A stretch of DNA of 43,520 bases from Pseudomonadota bacterium (GTDB lineage: Bacteria; Pseudomonadota; Alphaproteobacteria; Acetobacterales; Acetobacteraceae): the NCBI GenBank assembly GCA_021799015.1, contig JAJZBH010000002.1, forward strand, positions 1 to 43,520, given 5' to 3'. A model generated the notes under the pieces. That model worked only from the letters and a program-made list of their open reading frames with translations, ran no database searches and was not told the origin of the DNA. The position numbers and the translations under genes were made by a program. Shown here in pieces: positions 7,095 to 13,988 of this stretch (the first letter of the stretch is position 1; every line of letters starts with the position of its first letter).

Positions 7095-7877
7095 ATGCTT
7101 CTCATTCCACAGCACGAGCTCCTCGCATGGATTGGCGCCGTATACTGGCCGTTTCTCCGTATGACGGGCGTGTTGCTGACCGCCCCTGTCCTGGGTTCGA
7201 ACGTCCTGCCGGTCTTTTTCCGCATCCTTCTTTCGGCAGTTTTCGCGGTCTGCCTGGCAGCATGGGGCGGGCCATGGCCCCCGCTGCCACAGGGAGTCTT
7301 TGCTCTCATGGGCGAAGGCACACTGCAGATCGTGGCTGGCGCGGGAATCGGCTTAACAGGCATGATCATTGTGTCAGCAATCGCGTCAGGCGGCGAGATT
7401 GCCGGTGCAGCACTCGGTCTGAATTTCGCCACCATCACCGGCCTCAATCCAGACCAGACGCCCGCCGTTCTTTATAACATCTTCTACTGGACCGGACTGC
7501 TCGTATATCTTGGACTGGGAGGAATGATCATGACCATCCATGCTGTCAGCCTCTCTTTCCACACGTTTCCCGCCGGACCACCATCAGCTCCTGCATTGCA
7601 TAACCTTGCCAACTTTGCTGGATCAATCATCGAAACGGGCGTGCTGATAGCGCTCCCCGCCATTGCCGCCAGCCTTGCCCTGAATGCCGTAACGGGGCTT
7701 GCTAACGCACTTGCACCGCAGATAAATATTTTTTCAATCGGATTTCCGCTGCTGTTTCTCGGCGGCATCTGGATTATCGCGACATCGTTGTTCTCTATCG
7801 AGCCAATCGCAGTTCACCTGATGACCCAAGCGGCCAAGGTGCTAGGGGTTTGGACAACGTCCTCGGCCTCGAAATGA
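7095..7877 (+). CDS. fliR: FliR flagellar export gate protein
   Basis: A 260-residue polytopic membrane protein beginning 1 nt after the fliQ stop. It shows the FliR order of segments: FLRMTGVLLTAPVLGSNVLP near the N-terminus, GEGTLQIVAGAGIGLTGMII, the SAIASGGEIAGAALGLNFA region (about 95-113), GLNPDQTP, and the C-terminal NIFSIGFPLLFLGGIWII. FliR is the single subunit that completes the FliP5-FliQ4-FliR1 gate and contacts FlhB. Its stop overlaps the start of a 40-codon frame leading to flhB. No export-incompetent change is evident. Confidence 0.94.
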   Translation: MLLIPQHELLAWIGAVYWPFLRMTGVLLTAPVLGSNVLPVFFRILLSAVFAVCLAAWGGPWPPLPQGVFALMGEGTLQIVAGAGIGLTGMIIVSAIASGGEIAGAALGLNFATITGLNPDQTPAVLYNIFYWTGLLVYLGLGGMIMTIHAVSLSFHTFPAGPPSAPALHNLANFAGSIIETGVLIALPAIAASLALNAVTGLANALAPQINIFSIGFPLLFLGGIWIIATSLFSIEPIAVHLMTQAAKVLGVWTTSSASK

Positions 7878-7996
7878 CGCGTGCCACGTCGACCGCTCGT
7901 GAAGGGCCAGCACACCAAGCCCGTGCTTATGACATTGCCCTGGCCACACTCCTGGTAAGCGAGAATGTTGGCCACGAGCCTGGGGCATTCCGGTAA
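7874..7996 (+). CDS. Possible 40-residue protein between fliR and flhB
   Basis: An ATG overlapping the fliR stop (ATGA) opens a frame of 40 codons that ends 6 nt before the flhB ATG, so it fills almost the whole gap. The product is small and soluble, with an Arg/Ala/Gly-rich first half and a short helix-like stretch (AYDIALATLLVSE). I recognise no family. The coupled start suggests it could be translated; on the other hand, a 40-codon open frame in GC-rich DNA is not rare. It may instead be spacer or the remnant of a longer gene. Confidence 0.3.
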   Translation: MTRATSTAREGPAHQARAYDIALATLLVSENVGHEPGAFR

Positions 7997-8002
7997 AGCA
8001 CA

Positions 8003-9115
8003 ATGGCTGAAAATGATTCGGAGAAAAAGCACGCGCCAACCGAAAAAAGGCTTCGGGAAGCCCGCGAGAAAGGGCAAATCAGGCGCTCAAACGATCTGCC
8101 GAAAGCCGCGACTACTCTCGCCACCATACTGGCTGCCGTAGGGCTTTCCGGACTGCTTGCAGGCGCTACCGGAGCATGGCTTGCCGGCGCCATCAGAAAT
8201 GCCGGCCATCTGAATATTCCGGTTGCCGTCGATAATTTGAACGATTTCCTGTTCGTCCTCGCCTGTTTCCTGATGGTCATTGCCGGGATCGCACTTGTCG
8301 CCGGCTTTGCCTCCGGCGGATGGATGCTGTCTTTGGCCCTCGTCGCGCCAAAGCTTGAACGGTTGAATCCCGGTTCATCATGGGGGCAGATTTTCTCTCT
8401 TTCCAACGCAATCGAGATACTGAAGTCCATCGTCAAGATTGTCGTCATTGGTGGCTTCGCCTGGATGACGTACGCGTTCGAACAACGACGGTTCGTATCG
8501 CTTTCAGGCAGCCGACATCTCTCGCTTCTTGACCTCGGATCACCCGCTTTCATCGTCATCGCCGGCGCCACGGTCGGCGCATGCGCTCTCGCTGCGGTCG
8601 ATGTCGGCGTTCAGGCCTGGCTTAATCGACGCAATCTCAAACTAACAGATCAGGAACTCCGCGACGAAATCAAAAACATGGATGGCGACCCTCAGGTTCG
8701 TGCTCGACGCCGCGCTCTGATGAGAAAGCTTGCACGAGCAAGAATGCAACAGGCTGTTCGGACCGCTTCTGTTGTCATTACGAATCCGAGCCATTACGCG
8801 GTCGCAATCCGCTATCGCCGCGGGCTTGACCCAGTCCCCATCGTGGTTGCCAAAGGCTCTGATTTCAGCGCTGTCCCCTTGATCGATGCCGCCAGGCAAT
8901 ATGGCGTTCCACGGGTCGAGGCCCCACCTCTCGCGCGCGCATTGCATCGAGTTGTAGAGATAGATCGCCCCATACCTGGCCATCTCTATCGGGCGGTTGC
9001 GGAAGTCCTTGCATACATCTGGCGACTGGAAGCCTGGAAAATGTCAGGCGGAACAAGACCCGTTGCGCCGCAGTTCCCCGACCAGCTCGATTCGCCCTCT
9101 GAAGATGCCGCCTAA
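8003..9115 (+). CDS. flhB: FlhB export switch protein
   Basis: A 370-residue protein. The basic N-terminus EKKHAPTEKRLREAREKGQI is the FlhB hallmark; four membrane helices span about 35-205 and a cytoplasmic domain follows with KLTDQELRDEIKNMDGDPQV. FlhB wraps the export gate and switches substrate specificity from hook to filament after autocleavage at an NPTH motif. Here that motif reads NPSH (261-264), followed by the usual YAVAIRY, so Asn and Pro of the cleavage site are kept and Thr becomes Ser. The 3' end overlaps the convergent fliJ by 4 bp, leaving no room for a terminator. The ribosome site is weak. Confidence 0.94.
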   Translation: MAENDSEKKHAPTEKRLREAREKGQIRRSNDLPKAATTLATILAAVGLSGLLAGATGAWLAGAIRNAGHLNIPVAVDNLNDFLFVLACFLMVIAGIALVAGFASGGWMLSLALVAPKLERLNPGSSWGQIFSLSNAIEILKSIVKIVVIGGFAWMTYAFEQRRFVSLSGSRHLSLLDLGSPAFIVIAGATVGACALAAVDVGVQAWLNRRNLKLTDQELRDEIKNMDGDPQVRARRRALMRKLARARMQQAVRTASVVITNPSHYAVAIRYRRGLDPVPIVVAKGSDFSAVPLIDAARQYGVPRVEAPPLARALHRVVEIDRPIPGHLYRAVAEVLAYIWRLEAWKMSGGTRPVAPQFPDQLDSPSEDAA

Positions 9116-9498
9116 GTGCCGCGCAGATCCCGAAGATGCCGATCACGCATGTTGATCTCATCGTTTCTCACGGTCAAGCTTTTCTGACGTTCGATTTCTT
9201 CGCCCAATTTCATCAGGGCGGCTTCTTTCGCCAATGCCGTTTGAGCCTTGGCATCCTGATTGACCAGTTGGGCTCGCACCGTTGCCATCAGAAATTGGCC
9301 ATAGATCAGGAGATCATGCCCAGTCCGGATATCGGAAAGACGCCGCCCGTCGAGTTCGGATGCATACCCAGCCAGCGTCCGGGCAGAACGCTCAAGCGAT
9401 TCGAGTCGCTGTGCCTCAGCAGCTGCGCGGGTTTCCGCCTGCACCCTTTGTTGAGCCGCAAAGATCATGAGAATTCGAAGCGTACGCGGGCTCAACAT
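9112..9498 (-). CDS. fliJ: FliJ-like export chaperone/ATPase stalk
   Basis: A 128-residue, highly charged helical protein predicted to form two antiparallel coiled coils, rich in Ala, Arg, Glu and Gln with no membrane segment. FliJ is the central stalk that inserts in the FliI hexamer and activates FlhA-dependent export. Sequence identity in this family is low; the call rests on the coiled-coil composition, length (FliJ is about 140 residues) and place directly after fliI with a 5-nt gap. It is the last gene of the large minus-strand run. Confidence 0.75.
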   Translation of the reverse strand: MLSPRTLRILMIFAAQQRVQAETRAAAEAQRLESLERSARTLAGYASELDGRRLSDIRTGHDLLIYGQFLMATVRAQLVNQDAKAQTALAKEAALMKLGEEIERQKSLTVRNDEINMRDRHLRDLRGT

Positions 9499-9503
9499 CG
9501 ACG

Positions 9504-10850
9504 TCAGGCCAATTGCGGATTGACCGCCCGTTGCAACGCCGCCACCGATTCGGTGAACGAGACATAGTCATTCGATCCCTGACGCAGGAACATTTCCATG
9601 CCAGAGGCGCACCGCAAAGCATCATCGAGGACAGCGTCCCGACCTGGCGCATAAGCGCCTATGTCCACGAGCTCCCGCTTCTCGGCGTTCCTCGACCACA
9701 ATAATCTGAAGCGGTTCGCTGCCTCGGCATGCTCCGGTGTCACAACATTGTTCATCGGTCTGGATAGCGACATCGACAAATCGATTGGCGGATAAATCCC
9801 TGCTTCGCTGCTTTTGCGGGACAAGACGATATGGCCGTCAAGAACCGACCGGGCGGCGTCCGCGACGGGGTCGCCGACATGATCATCGCCTTCGACCAAA
9901 ACAGTGTAGAGCCCGGTAATCGAACCCTCCCCTTCCTTGCCCATTCCGGCTCGCTCCACGAAGGCGGCAATCTGGCCAAACACGCTTGGCGGATATCCTT
10001 TCATTGCCGCTGGTTCTCCCGTGGAAAGGCCTATCTCCCTGCCGGCCATCGCAAGGCGGGTAAGCGAGTCCACCAAAAACAGAACGTTAAGACCTACAGA
10101 CCGAAAGAATTCGGCAATTGCAGCAGCGCGCTGGGCGCCCAGAATTCGGGCTAGCGCCGGTGAGTCGGCTGCGCTAACAACCACCACCGCGCGCGACAAT
10201 GACTCGCCAAGGTGATCCTCGATAAACTCCCGCACCTCACGACCACGCTCGCCAATCATCGCCACAACAACAGCATCGACGTGCGAATGCCGTGCCATCA
10301 TGCCAAGCAGAGTGCTCTTGCCTACACCGCTCCCCGCGAACAAACCCATGCGCATGCCTCGGGCGATCGTCGCCATGCCGTTGACCGCGCGGACGCCAAC
10401 GTCGACGACGTCATTCAGGCGACGCCTCTCCAACGGGTTGACCGGATTTCCATCAAGAAGCCAGGATTCTTCCGCGGGAGGCCGTTGCAATCCATCCAGC
10501 GGCTCACCGTAAGCATCAATCACGCGACCGAGAAGAGTGGGTCCGACGTCGACCCGGGCCGAAAGTCTGCTGGGCAAAACCGGGTCCCCGCGCCTTATAC
10601 CCTTAAGGCTTCGGTCGACAATCAGAAGTGTTTCGTCCTGGTCGAAGCCCACAACCGACGCCCCGATCGTCCGATCCGCTGTCTTGATCACGCAGCGCGA
10701 CCCTACCGGCGCGGGCATTCTCGATGAGCGAACCACCTCACCCGCCACCCCACTAACATAACCACAGCGCACGACGGGCTCCGCAACCTCTTTTGCACAG
10801 GCCAGAAGGGCATTGGCGGCGTCCGATAGTCTCGCCCGCAGCACTGTCAA
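9504..10850 (-). CDS. fliI: FliI flagellar export ATPase
   Basis: A 448-residue ATPase of normal length. Walker A is GSGVGKST (173-180) and Walker B ends at Asp261 (LNVLFLVDSLTRLA). Also visible are the GERGREVREFIE region, the YPPSVF and SGLYTVLVEGDD-type segment characteristic of export ATPases, and SEAGIYPPIDLSMSLSR. FliI unfolds or delivers substrates to the export gate, regulated by FliH. Only TTG (10850) or GTG (10844) are available as starts after an in-frame TAA upstream; TTG lies 10 nt beyond the fliH stop, and there is no strong ribosome site, so expression probably depends on coupling to fliH. Confidence 0.95.
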   Translation of the reverse strand: MTVLRARLSDAANALLACAKEVAEPVVRCGYVSGVAGEVVRSSRMPAPVGSRCVIKTADRTIGASVVGFDQDETLLIVDRSLKGIRRGDPVLPSRLSARVDVGPTLLGRVIDAYGEPLDGLQRPPAEESWLLDGNPVNPLERRRLNDVVDVGVRAVNGMATIARGMRMGLFAGSGVGKSTLLGMMARHSHVDAVVVAMIGERGREVREFIEDHLGESLSRAVVVVSAADSPALARILGAQRAAAIAEFFRSVGLNVLFLVDSLTRLAMAGREIGLSTGEPAAMKGYPPSVFGQIAAFVERAGMGKEGEGSITGLYTVLVEGDDHVGDPVADAARSVLDGHIVLSRKSSEAGIYPPIDLSMSLSRPMNNVVTPEHAEAANRFRLLWSRNAEKRELVDIGAYAPGRDAVLDDALRCASGMEMFLRQGSNDYVSFTESVAALQRAVNPQLA

Positions 10851-10860
10851 ACTGGTGATC

Positions 10861-11511
10861 TCATGCTGACTCCCTTAGGAATTGGCCTCTGCGCTTGCTT
10901 TTCGGTGCCAAGCCTCGGAGTGCCAGGATCTGACGTTCAATTCGCGCGTCCCAACGCGCAAGAATTTCGCTCGTGTCTCTCGAAACGATCGTCACCTCGA
11001 TGCCGCCTTCCTTCATGGTTTCATCAGGTTGGCACTCCAGTCCCACCAGCAGACCGGAAATATGCGCCAAGGTCATCGGATGTGCGTGACAGACGACGAC
11101 TCCGCGGCCTGCAGCTTCCTGCCTGGCCTCTGTTATAACATCTGAAAAGATGGCAGACCGGTCAAACTTAGCATTGCCATCCAACAACGCTTCGGCAAGC
11201 TGGACACCCAGATCGCATACGGCCTCACTCAGGTAATCGCCTATTCTGCTCTTTTCAGCCTCGGCTTCCGCCAGACGTGTTTGAAGAGCCCCGACGAGCG
11301 AGGCTATTTCTACGCGCGCCTCGTCGTACGCAGCCTTTCGGCCAGCGTCGAAGCCCTGCTTCCATCCAGCCTCGTGTGCCGCCTGTCTCGCCTGCTCAAT
11401 CTCGGCGTTAGCCGCCTGTTCGGGTGTATTAGCGTCGAACTGACCCAAAGCCTCCGCTTCGTCATCGGCCAGACGCGCGCGGTTGGCAATCCGAAAAGGA
11501 TGAGTCACCAT
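10861..11511 (-). CDS. fliH: FliH, negative regulator of FliI
   Basis: A 216-residue protein with a long Ala/Glu/Gln-rich helical N-terminal half containing AAHEAGWKQGFDAGRKAAYDEA. The G-x-x-x-G spaced repeats in this stretch are typical of FliH. The C-terminal domain (GGIEVTIVSRD then LARWDARIERQI) corresponds to the region that binds FliI. FliH links the ATPase ring to FliN at the C-ring. It overlaps the end of the preceding 84-codon gene and precedes fliI. Confidence 0.85.
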   Translation of the reverse strand: MVTHPFRIANRARLADDEAEALGQFDANTPEQAANAEIEQARQAAHEAGWKQGFDAGRKAAYDEARVEIASLVGALQTRLAEAEAEKSRIGDYLSEAVCDLGVQLAEALLDGNAKFDRSAIFSDVITEARQEAAGRGVVVCHAHPMTLAHISGLLVGLECQPDETMKEGGIEVTIVSRDTSEILARWDARIERQILALRGLAPKSKRRGQFLRESA

Positions 11512-11759
11512 GGACGTCGACGCTTACTCAAGACTGCCTCCCACCGAGTCACCAGACTAATGATTTCGAGCAAGATGACGAGTACTCCTGCAGATCCGAT
11601 AGATAAGGCGGTAATTTCAGCACCAAACACCAGCAGCGGGCCCAACCCATCTGTCTGCGGAACATTGAAGGCTCCCCAACCAAAGCTGATCGCAGCGCCG
11701 CTGAGAAACGGGCGCAACGGAACATCAGCCAAGTCTTCAGTGGACTTCGATTTAGCCAT
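11505..11759 (-). CDS. Unknown 84-residue membrane protein of the flagellar operon
   Basis: I do not recognise a family. The best start is ATG at 11759, overlapping the motB stop (ATGGCTAA); a longer frame reaching 11912 would lie deep inside motB. The N-terminal 18 residues are polar, residues about 19-32 mildly hydrophobic (FLSGAAISFGWGAF), and about 42-68 form one clear membrane helix (LLVFGAEITALSIGSAGVLV and on) containing two glutamates. The C-terminus is strongly basic (KRRRP), consistent with a cytoplasmic end. Its place between motB and fliH, coupled on both sides, suggests a stator- or export-related role, but function is unknown. Confidence 0.65.
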   Translation of the reverse strand: MAKSKSTEDLADVPLRPFLSGAAISFGWGAFNVPQTDGLGPLLVFGAEITALSIGSAGVLVILLEIISLVTRWEAVLSKRRRPW

Positions 11760-12621
11760 ACTGGTTTTTACCAAACCGACCTGCGGCAGCATGGCTGCCA
11801 GTACCCGTTGGCTTGGGGGCTGTGATGAGAATCTCAACCCGACGGTTCGCCGCCCGGCCAGCGCTGGTCCTATTGGACGCAATTGGGTGATATTGACCAA
11901 AGCCCTCGGCACTCAGACTGCGGCCGGTCACCGATGCCGCCCGCAACAGCAGCAGCACGCTCATTGCTCTCGCCGCGGACAATTGCCAGTTCGACGGAAA
12001 GGCAGAGGTGTGGATCGGCACATTGTCAGTGTAGCCTTGAACCGTAATTCTATAACCCGGCGGAATTTTTGCGAGGACGTGGGCAAGTGGATCAAGGACT
12101 GCCTTGGCTCTCGAGGTCAGCGTAGCTTGGCCATTTTCAAAAAGAATCTTTGCGTTAAGACGGATTCGAATAGTCAGAGGGGTCGTGAGCAAATCAATTC
12201 GGTTTTTCCGGATCTCCGGCTGCAATAAACCCTCAAGTCTTTTCAGCAATTTTTGCATCGCAAGCAGGGAGGGCTGCAACTCGCTCTGTGTCGCGCGTGA
12301 CAGGATCTGCGGTTTCTGGGATTGCGGACTCTGGGGCGCCTGCACCGGGCGTGCGATGGGTTTCGGTAAAGCATGCATCGGAGCATGAGGCGATGCGGGC
12401 AGCCGAATCAGTGCGGGAGGCGTCCCCTGAAATGCCTGCAAGATGCTCGCGGCCACTTCCTGCAATTTGTATTTGTTCTGATTTGATGTCGCCCACAGAA
12501 CGATGAAAACCGCCAGGAGCAGGGTCAGCATGTCTGCGTATGAAATCATCCAACGCTCATGGTTGGCCTTGTGGCCAACATCGCGGCGGCGACGGCCGCG
12601 ATGACTCGATCCCGAAGACAT
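11752..12621 (-). CDS. motB: MotB stator protein
   Basis: A 289-residue protein. A basic N-terminus precedes one membrane helix, SYADMLTLLLAVFIVLWATS, whose Asp30 corresponds to the ion-carrying aspartate of MotB. A Pro/Gln-rich linker follows, then a C-terminal OmpA-like peptidoglycan-binding domain (about 170-275) with ILFENGQATLT, TVQGYTDNVP, SAARA and NRRVEILI. MotB anchors the stator to the wall and carries ions with MotA. The WATS context resembles proton-type stators more than PomB, but this is not decisive. Its ATG overlaps the motA stop (TGATG). Confidence 0.93.
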   Translation of the reverse strand: MSSGSSHRGRRRRDVGHKANHERWMISYADMLTLLLAVFIVLWATSNQNKYKLQEVAASILQAFQGTPPALIRLPASPHAPMHALPKPIARPVQAPQSPQSQKPQILSRATQSELQPSLLAMQKLLKRLEGLLQPEIRKNRIDLLTTPLTIRIRLNAKILFENGQATLTSRAKAVLDPLAHVLAKIPPGYRITVQGYTDNVPIHTSAFPSNWQLSAARAMSVLLLLRAASVTGRSLSAEGFGQYHPIASNRTSAGRAANRRVEILITAPKPTGTGSHAAAGRFGKNQYG

Positions 12622-13424
12622 CAGTCAGCCGCCTCGCCAAGCGGGTCGCCTGCGTCGGATGAGGCAACCTCGTCCGATACAGGTGGCCTCCGCGACTCAA
12701 GCATATTTTCGAGGCGCATCCGCATTCGGGACGGCATTTCCTGCCTGGAAAGCATGATAAAGCCCTCGGTCGCTATCTCCCGGAATACCGATCGAGCGCC
12801 GGCGATTTTCTTGAGCCTGTTTCCAAGAGGAAAGAAAACAAGATTTGCCGAACCGACACCATATACAGTTGCGACAAACGCGGTTGCAATACCTCCACCG
12901 AGTTCGCTGGGGTGGTTCAATCTCAGCATGACATGGATTAACCCGAGAACAGCACCCAGAACGCCGATCGTTGGCGCGTAACCACCGGCAGCTTCCCAAA
13001 CACCACCGCTGGCCATGAACGCGCGGTCTTCCGCATCACCAGTGAGGTACAGCATATCTCGCAGATCTTCCGCCGGAGTCCGAAGAACAACAGCATCAAT
13101 CGCGACGCGAAGGAAATGGTCGCTAACCTCCTCGGTGGCACTCTCGAGAGCGAGCGGGTTCTTTCGAACAATCTCGGCCCACTTCGTCATGTCTTCGATC
13201 AACTCGATTGCATCGGTCTTCGGAGGCCTCAGGAGCCAGGAAACATGCTTGATTGCATTCCGAAGCGTTTCGATGTCCTCGTGAACTAGAAGCGCCGAAA
13301 TTGTCCCTCCGAAGACTATCATGGCCGCGTCCATTTTCAGGAGCGACTGAATGGCATCGCCCTCCAAAAAATTGGCACCAAAAAGGACCAACAGCCCAAG
13401 AAGAACACCGACGATGGAACTCAA
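12621..13424 (-). CDS. motA: MotA stator protein
   Basis: A 267-residue protein with four membrane segments: two at the N-terminus (1-20, 32-47) and two at about 150-170 and 180-202, with the large cytoplasmic loop between. GGYAPTIGVLGAVLGLIHVM holds the proline expected near the ion path; GGGIATAFVATVYGVGSANL is the last helix. The form is close to the MotA/PomA subgroup of about 250-290 residues. It forms the pentamer around MotB that pushes on FliG. The ATG overlaps the fliA stop by 4 nt. The C-terminal tail is acidic and Ser/Ala-rich. Confidence 0.93.
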   Translation of the reverse strand: MSSIVGVLLGLLVLFGANFLEGDAIQSLLKMDAAMIVFGGTISALLVHEDIETLRNAIKHVSWLLRPPKTDAIELIEDMTKWAEIVRKNPLALESATEEVSDHFLRVAIDAVVLRTPAEDLRDMLYLTGDAEDRAFMASGGVWEAAGGYAPTIGVLGAVLGLIHVMLRLNHPSELGGGIATAFVATVYGVGSANLVFFPLGNRLKKIAGARSVFREIATEGFIMLSRQEMPSRMRMRLENMLESRRPPVSDEVASSDAGDPLGEAAD

Positions 13425-13972
13425 GTTTCCGTCTCCGCAAAAGTCGTATTCGGCGGCGGATAGCCATCGGTTATGATGGACCGGGCTAACATCGCTATCG
13501 CCCGATGCCGAACACGGCTGGCCGTCGGTTCGCTCAAATTTAACAGTCGCGCGATCTCCGCATTTGTGAATTCTTCCAGATAAAACAGAGAAATTACGGT
13601 CCGTTCCTGCTCCGGAAGCTTTTCGATCGCGCTCGTCAATGCGGATAAGTTCTCGGAGGCAATGAGCAGTTCGACGGCACCAGGATCGACATCAGCTTCC
13701 TCAAGGCTGCGCACCAGCTCGCCTTCACGGCGCACCATCGCCCCGCTCTGTCGCAGCATGTCAATCATGGAGCCGAATACCCGTGGCTTTATGAACGCCT
13801 CGAAAGGCACGCCCCGTTCGGGGTGGTAACGTTCACGCATTTCCAGCGCGGTCATGATACCCTGCTGGGTAAGATCGTCCACCTCAGCCCAAGGCATCCG
13901 ATCCCGCAGCCGCAAAGCGGTTCGTCGTATCCATGCCCCACATCGGATAAGAACATCTTCCGATGTCGGCAT
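13421..13972 (-). CDS. fliA: FliA-type sigma-28 factor
   Basis: A sigma-70-family protein of about 183 residues. Sigma region 2 is visible in VDDLTQQGIMTALEMRERY followed by FEAFIKPRVFGSMIDMLRQS, equivalent to the ARIRGA(M/I)LDELR stretch of FliA/WhiG sigmas. Region 4 has LPEQERTVISLFYLEEFTNA then the helix-turn-helix IARLLNLSEPTASRVRHRAI. FliA directs transcription of late flagellar genes and is held by FlgM. The ATG at 13972 has AGGTGA 8 nt upstream; ATG 14005 (overlapping flhA) is an alternative. It is shorter than the usual 235-250 residues, mostly in region 3. Encoded between flhA and motA. Confidence 0.88.
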   Translation of the reverse strand: MPTSEDVLIRCGAWIRRTALRLRDRMPWAEVDDLTQQGIMTALEMRERYHPERGVPFEAFIKPRVFGSMIDMLRQSGAMVRREGELVRSLEEADVDPGAVELLIASENLSALTSAIEKLPEQERTVISLFYLEEFTNAEIARLLNLSEPTASRVRHRAIAMLARSIITDGYPPPNTTFAETET

Positions 13973-13988
13973 GTGCGAATTCACCTGA

